DNA of 15,924 bases from an uncultured archaeon (GTDB lineage: Archaea > Korarchaeota > Korarchaeia > Korarchaeales > Korarchaeaceae), in contig CALJEO010000064.1 of the NCBI GenBank assembly GCA_938073845.1, positions 1-15,924 on the forward strand, given 5' to 3'. Positions 6,408 to 12,746 of the stretch are shown one piece after another. The number at the start of each line of letters is the position of its first letter. The stretch's first letter is position 1. The notes under the pieces are model-generated. The model saw only the letters and a list, made by a program, of their open reading frames with translations, was not told the origin of the DNA and did not search any database. The position numbers and the translations under genes are program-made.

Positions 6408-7223
6408 ATGCGCACTGTGTACACGTTCCTGCTGTTGAGCATCTTAACCCTCCCACTCCTGATGACGTTATGCGTGCCCGTAAAGGTGGAAGTGCCCATA
6501 TACGTCCCAGCTGACTTCCCCGTAAGCGGGACCGTCTGCCTAACCTCTCAGATGGCATCCAATCTGAGAGCGAAGCTTTACGTGGATGGCTCCTTCTTCC
6601 AGGAGGGAGTGGCCGATGAGATGGGATGTTACAGGGTGACCATAAACCCTCTGACCCCGGGAAGCCACTTGCTCCACGCTGAGATATTCAGGGGGGATGA
6701 GAAGGTGGCTGAGATAGAGGCCAGGGTGATAGCGATAAGGGGGATGCTCTTAGTGAAGCCTCAGCCCTTAACGGAGATAAGGAGGGGTGAGAGGAAGGAG
6801 GTCACGATGGTAATTGAGAACAGAGCCCCCCTGAACCTGAGCAACGTAGTCCTGGAGATAGAGGCACCCTTCTCGATATTCGGTGAGAGGATGATGAGGG
6901 TGAGGGACTTCGCCATCTACGGGAAGATAGGTGAGCTACCTATGAACGGTTCAAAGAGCGTGAAGCTTATCTTAGCTGTACCGAGAGAGTTCAGGCCCGG
7001 TAGCTACGATCTGAAGGTCAACATGACATACGAGGTGGCCTCCTCTAAATACAGCGTCCTCCTGAAGACGAACGTAGTTGTGCTCAATTTGACTTACGTG
7101 CCCGAGACAGTTGAGTATGAAAGAACTCTATTGCGGTCCCTGGGGGTACTGATGGCTGTAATAGCTGTCCTGATATTGGGTAGCATCCTCTACGTATGGA
7201 GGCGCGGGGCTAGTAAAGCGTAA
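6408..7223 (+). CDS. Membrane-anchored surface protein with Ig-like/CARDB-type domains
   Basis: A 271-residue type I membrane protein. Residues 1-22 form a hydrophobic signal sequence and residues about 244-265 a transmembrane helix followed by a short basic tail (WRRGASK). The extracellular part is beta-rich. Residues of about 30-110 resemble an Ig-like fold with a Cys pair (44 and 74). Residues of about 114-228 resemble the CARDB/NEW3 repeats of archaeal S-layer-associated proteins (VIENRAPLNLSNVVLEIEAP, then PGSYDLKVNMTYE). Possible N-glycosylation sites are Asn143, Asn180, Asn205 and Asn227. The ribosome site is weak. The TIP49 gene starts 29 bases after its stop on the same strand, so the two may share a transcript. 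The substrate or partner is unknown. Confidence 0.75.
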   Translation: MRTVYTFLLLSILTLPLLMTLCVPVKVEVPIYVPADFPVSGTVCLTSQMASNLRAKLYVDGSFFQEGVADEMGCYRVTINPLTPGSHLLHAEIFRGDEKVAEIEARVIAIRGMLLVKPQPLTEIRRGERKEVTMVIENRAPLNLSNVVLEIEAPFSIFGERMMRVRDFAIYGKIGELPMNGSKSVKLILAVPREFRPGSYDLKVNMTYEVASSKYSVLLKTNVVVLNLTYVPETVEYERTLLRSLGVLMAVIAVLILGSILYVWRRGASKA

Positions 7224-7241
7224 AAGCTACTCACATAGACT

Positions 7242-7248
7242 GGGGGGT
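7242..7248 (+). promoter_or_regulatory. Strong ribosome binding site deciding the GTG start of TIP49
   Basis: GGGGGGT, four bases before GTG 7253, is a G-rich Shine-Dalgarno element like the one before the fusion enzyme at 12747. Confidence 0.5.
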
Positions 7249-7252
7249 CAAC

Positions 7253-8599
7253 GTGGAGATAGAGGAGATAGGAGGTGTGAAGGTAGAGAGGGTAGGTGCT
7301 CATAGTCACATAAAGGGGTTGGGCTTAGACGAGAGCGGGAGGGCTAAGTTCTCCGCAGATGGTCTGGTGGGTCAGCTCAGGGCCAGGGAGGCAGCGGGCC
7401 TCGTCGTGAAGATGGCCAAGGAGGGGAGACTCAGTGGCAAGGCCGTGCTGCTGGCAGGTCCTCCTGGAACTGGGAAGACAGCTATAGCTGTAGCAATAGC
7501 TAGAGAGCTGGGGGAGGGAGTCCCCTTCATCCAACTGAGCGGTTCCGAGATATACAGCGCTGAGAGGAAGAAGACGGAGGTGCTGATGGAGGCGATGAGA
7601 AAGGCAATAGGAGTGAGGATAAGGGAGATGAGGAAGGTTTATGAGGGGGAAGTGGTCGAGCTAGATATAAAGATGGGCTCAAGTCCATTCAACCCGTTCG
7701 TTAAAGTCCCCCAAGAAGCTGTGATAACGCTGAAGACTACCAGTGAGGAGAGGAGGCTTAGGGTGGGTCCTAACGTTGCTAGGCAGCTCGTGGAGTCCGG
7801 AGTCAGTGAGGGGGACGTCGTGATGATAGATGCGGAGAGCGGCAGGGTCTCCAAGATGGGGAGGGCTAGGGAGCACTCATACGACTTAGAAGCTGAGCAG
7901 ATAGTTCCTAGACCGGAAGGGTCCGTGCTGAAGGAGAGGGAGTTCGTCTACGTGATGACCCTGGACGACCTGGATAACATGTTCGCTAGGAGGAGGGGAG
8001 GCGGAATATTCTCCCTCCTCTTCGGCGTTGGGGAGAGGGAGATAGACCCTGAGGTGAGGGCCACCGTTGACCAGCAGGTTAGGGAGTGGGTCGAGGCGGG
8101 AAGGGCTGAGATGATCCCTGGCGTCATGTTCATAGATGATGCCCATATGATGGACATAGAGGCCTTGAGCTTCATAAGCAGGGCTATGGAGGGTGAGCTA
8201 GTTCCGATAGTGGTGTTGGCGACGAATAGGGGAATAACCAGGATAAGGGGGACCGAGATAGAGGCCCCGTTCGGCATGCCCCTCGATCTGCTTGACAGGT
8301 TGGTCATAATAGTCACTGATAAGTATAGCGGAGACGAGATGGAGCAGATACTCAGGATAAGAGCTAAGGAGGAGGGTACGGAGTTGAGCGAGGAAGCCTT
8401 GAAGTTCCTGAGGAAGCTGGGGGAGGAGAGGTCCCTGAGGTACGCCGTTCAGATACTCGGGATAGCCGGAGTCAAGATCAGATCGGAGGGGAAGAGGCAG
8501 GTGAAATGGGAGGACGTGGAGGAGGTGGCATCTAGGTTCAGCGACGTTAAGGAGGCTGTGGAACATCTCAGGAAGTATGAGGAAGAGCTTCTAAGGTGA
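7253..8599 (+). CDS. TIP49/RuvB-like AAA+ ATPase
   Basis: A 448-residue archaeal homologue of eukaryotic RUVBL1/RUVBL2 (TIP49), a hexameric DNA-associated AAA+ ATPase; its archaeal role is not settled. Visible: GLVGQ just before the ATPase core, Walker A GPPGTGKT (69-76), an inserted domain II of about 125-235 with OB-fold-like strands, Walker B MFIDDAHMMD (292-301), sensor 1 ATNRG (Asn325), the PLDLLDRL Arg element (Arg349) and sensor 2 SLRYAVQ (Arg396). The Walker B pair is Asp295-Asp296, where eukaryotic proteins have DEVH. Other archaeal TIP49 proteins may share this. The GTG start at 7253 has GGGGGGT (7242-7248) upstream. Length fits the family. It probably forms a transcription unit with the surface protein ahead of it. 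Confidence 0.95.
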   Translation: MEIEEIGGVKVERVGAHSHIKGLGLDESGRAKFSADGLVGQLRAREAAGLVVKMAKEGRLSGKAVLLAGPPGTGKTAIAVAIARELGEGVPFIQLSGSEIYSAERKKTEVLMEAMRKAIGVRIREMRKVYEGEVVELDIKMGSSPFNPFVKVPQEAVITLKTTSEERRLRVGPNVARQLVESGVSEGDVVMIDAESGRVSKMGRAREHSYDLEAEQIVPRPEGSVLKEREFVYVMTLDDLDNMFARRRGGGIFSLLFGVGEREIDPEVRATVDQQVREWVEAGRAEMIPGVMFIDDAHMMDIEALSFISRAMEGELVPIVVLATNRGITRIRGTEIEAPFGMPLDLLDRLVIIVTDKYSGDEMEQILRIRAKEEGTELSEEALKFLRKLGEERSLRYAVQILGIAGVKIRSEGKRQVKWEDVEEVASRFSDVKEAVEHLRKYEEELLR

Positions 8600-8644
8600 T
8601 GATAAGTCTCCTGTCTAACTCGATGACGTCACTCCTCGGCTCCT

Positions 8645-8653
8645 CTTTTTAAT
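8645..8653 (+). promoter_or_regulatory. T-run: TIP49 terminator and likely TATA box of the next gene
   Basis: CTTTTTAAT lies 46 bases after the TIP49 stop and about 34 bases before the ATG at 8683. It can act as the T-rich terminator of the upstream unit and as the box A of the secreted-protein gene. Confidence 0.4.
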
Positions 8654-8682
8654 GATGCTTGCTCAAGCCCCGCGGTGAGCTT

Positions 8683-10149
8683 ATGCTTAGGTACTCAGTG
8701 ACCCTCGTAGCGGTACTCCTGATCCCCCTGATGCCCGCTGGAGCGGGCCCAGCCGTCACCTGGTACGATGCCCTGGAACTCCCCTCCTCACCCCAGATAG
8801 ATGTTAAATCCCTGAGCGTTCAAGTCATCGGTTCTGATCTGATCCTGAATCTGGAGATGTACTCCCATTCCGATCCGAAGCCCGATTACTACACTGGGAG
8901 GATCTTCCTAGATGTCAAGCCCGGGGGAGAGACCTCAGCGGACATCAGGGGAGCAGACTATCAGATAGCCTTCTACATAAGCCCCTCGAACTCATCGGAT
9001 AGAGGCTGCACTGTCCTCGCTTACAACGATGTGAAGCTTCAATGGGAGGAATCAAAGACATTGTCCTGTTCCGTTCAAATAGCTGGGGGGAAGGTGGTGA
9101 TCTCTGGAAAGGGCTTCGGGAGGTACATGGAGCTAGCTACCTTCAAGCTGAAGGCTTACTTCGACTCACTGGGGAGGGAAACGTACAGAAAAGCCTACTC
9201 CCTCTCTAACAGCGGTAGGGCGACGGTAGATGGTGAATACAGGGAGTACAAGATACCATTGGTGTCGAAGCAACAAGGAGGAGCCTTCTCCATTATAGAC
9301 TACAGGGAAATTTACGCTTTAGATGACCTATCTAGGCTCTACCTAGCCCTGGTACCTTCATCCAGTGATGGAATCGCCTGCAGCGTTAGAGGGATCGGCT
9401 CGAGGCTCACTAGGAATTACTTCGTAGATCTAGCTTTGAACGAGACTAAAGGGATCGATCTCACCGCCGGCTACACCTACTCATGCGCTCCGGAGGGGAG
9501 GAGGTGGTATCCCTACACGATCTACGAGGGATCTGGGGAGATTGCATTAGGAAAGGCCGTTGAGTTATCCGTGAAGCTCCTACCAGCGCTTGCTAAGCTT
9601 AGCTATGGCAAGTTCGATTTGATCCTGGCTGCGGCCTTCGTCTACAGGGACTCCGTTCCTGATACGGGCTGGATACTCTACGGGAGCAACCTGCCTGGTG
9701 CTAGGGAGTTCGAGGTCGTGGGAGCTAGGGCAGATCTGGATATGAACGAAGATCTCTCTGAGCACTTCAAATCCATGGGATCCGCGAGCGGTATATTCAG
9801 GATAGGTCTCGGAGGACCCGCTGCGGATCCCTCCTACCAAGCAGATGGAAGGGCTAAGTTCCTGAAGGGGAGCGATGGGCTCTACAGGGGGGTGGAATTC
9901 AACGGGAAGAGTTACTGGGCCAGTTACAGGCAGAGGGACTATGCTGTGGTGAAGGTAGTGAGGGTGGGCGAAGGTTACTACTGCTCCGCAGCGGGCGTGA
10001 CCAGGTACGGGACGAGGGCAGGGCTGATGTGGCTAGCCCATAACGTTCAGTTCCTCTCTCCGGGCTCAGCCTATCTCATCAGCTGGACGGATGACGGTGA
10101 TGGGGCTGTGGAGCTCGGTGAGATCGGATTACTGGATGTCAGCGGCTGA
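8683..10149 (+). CDS. Large secreted protein, family not recognised
   Basis: A 488-residue exported protein. The start at 8683 has GGTGAG (8674-8679) upstream and begins a signal peptide (LRYSVTLVAVLLIPLMPAGAG). The frame is open from a TTG at 8659, which is less likely. No transmembrane anchor follows, so it is secreted or bound by other means. It seems built of beta domains. The first, about 38-160, resembles an archaeal DOMON/CBM9-type sandwich (DYYTGRIFLDVKPGG, Cys109 and Cys129). The second, from about 180, starts RATVDGEYREY like a CBM9-type domain and has Cys233 and Cys268. Near the end, TDDGDGAVELGEI (469-481) resembles an EF-hand-like calcium loop. These likenesses are by eye only. 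The AG-rich codon use matches the neighbours. Confidence 0.75.
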   Translation: MLRYSVTLVAVLLIPLMPAGAGPAVTWYDALELPSSPQIDVKSLSVQVIGSDLILNLEMYSHSDPKPDYYTGRIFLDVKPGGETSADIRGADYQIAFYISPSNSSDRGCTVLAYNDVKLQWEESKTLSCSVQIAGGKVVISGKGFGRYMELATFKLKAYFDSLGRETYRKAYSLSNSGRATVDGEYREYKIPLVSKQQGGAFSIIDYREIYALDDLSRLYLALVPSSSDGIACSVRGIGSRLTRNYFVDLALNETKGIDLTAGYTYSCAPEGRRWYPYTIYEGSGEIALGKAVELSVKLLPALAKLSYGKFDLILAAAFVYRDSVPDTGWILYGSNLPGAREFEVVGARADLDMNEDLSEHFKSMGSASGIFRIGLGGPAADPSYQADGRAKFLKGSDGLYRGVEFNGKSYWASYRQRDYAVVKVVRVGEGYYCSAAGVTRYGTRAGLMWLAHNVQFLSPGSAYLISWTDDGDGAVELGEIGLLDVSG

Positions 10150-10160
10150 TCAGGGAGGTA

Positions 10161-10322
10161 TTGATAGAGGGGGCTCCCAGTTTTGAGATAGCCGTAGTTA
10201 AGGGAGCCCCGCTACTCAGGGACCTTTATCCTAGAGCGGCAGCGATGTTCATAGAGGGCCTGGGAGAAGCGGGAAAGCCGGCCGCACTTAGGGGAGGGAT
10301 CCATCCTGAGGGATTAAGTTAA
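10161..10322 (+). CDS. Possible 53-residue small protein
   Basis: A TTG at 10161 opens 53 codons ending at TAA 10320-10322. The protein starts LIEGAPSFEIAVVKGAPLL and continues with an Ala- and Gly-rich segment (YPRAAAMFIEGLGEAG). GGGAGGT lies just before the start but only one base away, which is unusually close. Composition and codon choice look like coding DNA of this genome. The frame is already open for 13 codons upstream, inside the end of the secreted-protein gene, so the piece could be the tail of a lost gene. Family not recognised. Confidence 0.4.
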   Translation: MIEGAPSFEIAVVKGAPLLRDLYPRAAAMFIEGLGEAGKPAALRGGIHPEGLS

Positions 10323-10330
10323 ATGGGAGT

Positions 10331-11977
10331 CTAGGGGCTCAGTTCGATCAGTCTAGGTGCATAAGTCGAGATGGGACATATCTCAGAGCACCTCCCGCAC
10401 CCGTTGCAGAGCTCCTCATCAATTTCCGCTTTCTGATAGAGCCTTATGGCATTGCTCTCACAGTACTCTAAGCATACACCGCATCCGCTGCATAGGTTAA
10501 CTCTAGCAACTAGCTTCATGATCTCCATGGGATCCCCCTTGAATGAGATCCTAATGTGTCCGCTTGGGGAGAGATCCGTTCTCACTATCTCGGATCTGCG
10601 TAACGACTTGAATAGCTTAGATGACCTGCCCAAGTCTAGTCCCTCCAAGAGGATCGAGGGACCATCGAGCGAGACCCTCATCAGAGTCCTCCTCTCGCAC
10701 CTACAGAGCTTCCTCATCCTCTCAGGAGGGTTCATCCACCTCCAGACTCCGTACCTAAGCCAACACTCACCGTAGCCTCTCTCAGAGGCGTAGCTCGTGA
10801 GAAACTCCTCCCACCTCTTCCATAGGTGACTGTATTTGGCCTTGAGTCTCTCATAGTCGGAGAGCCTGGAAGCGGGACAGAGGTAACAGCCCAGCCTCTC
10901 GAAGCCCTCGAAGTAGAGGGGGTTGACACCTACTCTCCTTATCTGGATGTAGAGCCATGTCTGTAGGTTGCTCCACTCATTGATCGGCGCTGCCGTGAGG
11001 AATCCGGGAAGCCAGTTGTTCTCCCATATGCGGGGGCCCCTCATCCTGGCTGAGGACTCGTACTTCCTCTGACCCACCAGCGTGAGAGCAGGTTTCAGGC
11101 CCTTAAGAGCCCTGTAGGTGGGAGTAAGCTTCAGCACCTTGCAGCACCACCTGTAGTCTCTCGCTGGAGGGCCGAAGCGGTTTAGGTTCCTCCAGAAGGA
11201 GTCCCCAGCGCTCCCCACTATGTCACATCCAACGCTCTCGACGAAGCTGAGGGTCTCAGGCAGCTCGAGCCCCGTATCGTTGAAGTATATTAGGAACCCC
11301 AGATCGCTCCTCCTAACCAGCTCAAGTAAAGCCGAGCTGTCCTTGCCTCCGGAGAGAGATAAAATGATCCTTTTACCTTTAGAGATCCTCCAGAGCATCC
11401 TTATTGATTCGAACTCCCTAGAGAGTACGAGGGGTTCATTGATCGAGATCACCTTGCTCCAGGAGGTCCTCACGTCTATTGGCTCCCTGTAGGACCTGAA
11501 CTCCTTGACAACCACGTACTTATCACCGACTCTCTCGGCGAGACCGTTCCTCAGGAGGATGTACTTGGGATCCTCGGGCCCAGCCTCCCCTATCACATCC
11601 CCCCTCCTGCCCTCGACCTCCAGCCTATCGATCCTGTGTCCCATCCTTCCGATTGAAGGAGCCCCGGGCTTGAAGTACCACCTGAACTCGAAGAGGTCGA
11701 AGAAGAGGTGCCCTAGGACGACACCATCAGTTATCACCTCATATGCCGTATCTAGGTAGGGAACTCTTCCTAGGAGGACGACTTCCTCATTCACAACAAG
11801 CTCTCTGTAGGTCCCAGTCCCGAATTGAGCGTCGAGGGTCTCCCTCAATAGCTTAAGGTCCCACTCCATCGCCGGCCTAGGATCGCTAACCCTTGAGAGA
11901 GGTACCTCAAGGGCACTATCCGATAGCGCCCTGGAGAGGAGTGGCACGTTCTCAATGGGATCCCAGTGGAGTCTCAT
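10331..11977 (-). CDS. PAPS/APS-reductase-like PP-loop protein fused to a 2[4Fe-4S] ferredoxin domain
   Basis: A 548-residue cytoplasmic protein of the archaeal PAPS-reductase-like group. An N-terminal domain (about 1-175) carries no motif I recognise. The PP-loop domain follows with LSLSGGKDSS (207-215), then RWCCK (Cys278/279) and GCYLCP (Cys364/367). The CC plus CxxC pattern, 85 residues apart, is the [4Fe-4S] signature of bacterial-type APS reductases. The nucleophile motif ECGLH of true reductases is not seen at the C-terminus. Instead CRC (425-427) and a ferredoxin domain follow, with clusters from Cys496/499/502/506 and Cys524/527/530/534. The first lacks the usual Pro after its last Cys. 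The start at 11977 has GGAGAAA upstream and a TATA box near 12005. It could be a sulfur-transfer or assimilation enzyme with built-in electron supply; the exact reaction is not established. Confidence 0.85.
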   Translation of the reverse strand: MRLHWDPIENVPLLSRALSDSALEVPLSRVSDPRPAMEWDLKLLRETLDAQFGTGTYRELVVNEEVVLLGRVPYLDTAYEVITDGVVLGHLFFDLFEFRWYFKPGAPSIGRMGHRIDRLEVEGRRGDVIGEAGPEDPKYILLRNGLAERVGDKYVVVKEFRSYREPIDVRTSWSKVISINEPLVLSREFESIRMLWRISKGKRIILSLSGGKDSSALLELVRRSDLGFLIYFNDTGLELPETLSFVESVGCDIVGSAGDSFWRNLNRFGPPARDYRWCCKVLKLTPTYRALKGLKPALTLVGQRKYESSARMRGPRIWENNWLPGFLTAAPINEWSNLQTWLYIQIRRVGVNPLYFEGFERLGCYLCPASRLSDYERLKAKYSHLWKRWEEFLTSYASERGYGECWLRYGVWRWMNPPERMRKLCRCERRTLMRVSLDGPSILLEGLDLGRSSKLFKSLRRSEIVRTDLSPSGHIRISFKGDPMEIMKLVARVNLCSGCGVCLEYCESNAIRLYQKAEIDEELCNGCGRCSEICPISTYAPRLIELSP

Positions 11978-12001
11978 CGGGTTTCTCCTAAATGAAAATT
12001 C

Positions 12002-12010
12002 AATAAAAAG
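12002..12010 (-). promoter_or_regulatory. TATA box for the reductase-like gene; also terminator of the winged-helix gene
   Basis: CTTTTTATT on the minus strand is about 28 bases before the expected transcription start and 10 bases after the stop codon of the small regulator. It may serve as box A for the reductase-like gene and as a T-rich terminator. Confidence 0.4.
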
Positions 12011-12019
12011 GGGTTGATT

Positions 12020-12268
12020 TTACGGTAGACTGTAAGTGCCTCCCTCTCCCTTCCTCACGAGGCCGCTCTTGACCAGGGACCTCATCTTACCCGTCACCTG
12101 TTGAACGGGGACCCCAAGCTCCTTAGCTATATCACCGCACTTAGCCGGTTTCCCTAACTTTTTCATGGCATCTAATATCTTCCTTGAGAGATCGTCGAGC
12201 CTCTCCTCCTTCTTCACCTCTTTGGCTGGTTCCTTCTTCTTAGATACGGGCCTCCTGCTACAGGGCAT
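12020..12268 (-). CDS. Small winged-helix DNA-binding protein
   Basis: An 82-residue predicted transcription regulator. The first 25 residues are Lys/Glu-rich and probably unstructured (MPCSRRPVSKKKEP). The rest is one winged-helix domain: helix LDDLSRKILDAMKKLG, recognition-type segment CGDIAKELGVPVQQVTGKM, then the wing LVKSGLVRKGEGGTYSL. The start at 12268 is chosen because AAGGGG lies just upstream and a TATA box at 12301-12309 predicts a transcript starting near 12278. A TTG at 12286 is in frame but would lie upstream of that transcript start. The gene diverges from the small hypothetical gene at 12449, so it could regulate that gene or itself. The domain is sure at fold level; the target is unknown. 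Confidence 0.8.
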   Translation of the reverse strand: MPCSRRPVSKKKEPAKEVKKEERLDDLSRKILDAMKKLGKPAKCGDIAKELGVPVQQVTGKMRSLVKSGLVRKGEGGTYSLP

Positions 12269-12300
12269 GATATACCCCTTACTCAATGGAGGAGAATTGC

Positions 12301-12309
12301 TTATAAATT
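12301..12309 (-). promoter_or_regulatory. TATA box for the winged-helix gene
   Basis: ATTTATAA on the minus strand, a close match to the archaeal consensus, lies about 36 bases before the ATG at 12268. Confidence 0.6.
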
Positions 12310-12408
12310 TTTCATCGAAGCTCCGTAAAATAACTTTTGAGATGCCCCGCGATCCCTCTCAGGACCTGGCTAAGAAACCCAATTCAATATACGTCGATCG
12401 TTGAATCA

Positions 12409-12417
12409 TAAATATAA
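12409..12417 (+). promoter_or_regulatory. TATA box for the small hypothetical gene
   Basis: TAAATATAA lies about 36 bases before the ATG at 12449. The earlier in-frame TTG at 12401 overlaps this promoter and so is unlikely to be the start. Confidence 0.55.
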
Positions 12418-12448
12418 TATACTACCTCCACCAGATCATGGTGGTCGT

Positions 12449-12700
12449 ATGATAGTGATCGATTGGACCGATTTCCCCAATCCCCCCTCCGTAATCAGAT
12501 CCCTCGATATAGCAGAGGTCAGGAGGGTCTACGACTTCGAGCTCCCGCCCCTCGTTATTTACGCCGGCGTTGCTGAGGATGAAAATGGGAACTTGATACC
12601 GGTCGTAGCCGTCGTTGAGGAAGGGGTGTCTGCCAAGCTTTTCCTATTCACGGCGGAGGATAAGGTGAGAGAGGAGGACCTCATAGCCTCCCTGGCTTGA
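12449..12700 (+). CDS. Small hypothetical protein (83 residues)
   Basis: A soluble, acidic protein of 83 residues that begins MIVIDWTDFPNPPSV. It has alternating hydrophobic strands in the middle (LVIYAGVAEDENGNLIPVV) and a helical acidic C-terminus (TAEDKVREEDLIASLA). No transmembrane segment or known motif is seen. The start at 12449 has GGTGGT just upstream. Its promoter lies head-to-head with that of the winged-helix regulator about 100 bases away. The fusion enzyme follows 46 bases later on the same strand and may be co-transcribed, although CTTTTTC at 12708-12714 could terminate some transcripts. Family not recognised; the reading frame is likely real. Confidence 0.65.
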   Translation: MIVIDWTDFPNPPSVIRSLDIAEVRRVYDFELPPLVIYAGVAEDENGNLIPVVAVVEEGVSAKLFLFTAEDKVREEDLIASLA

Positions 12701-12746
12701 ACTCAAACTTTTTCTTGAAGATCCTCACCTCCTCGGGGGGATCTGC

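Noticed and set aside
8596..8642. C/D box guide RNA overlapping the end of TIP49 (GTGATGA, then CTAA after 12 bases, then CGATGA)
   Set aside because: The C box is perfect and spacing to the inner boxes is right, but no D box (CTGA) occurs where it should end the RNA; GCTC is there instead.
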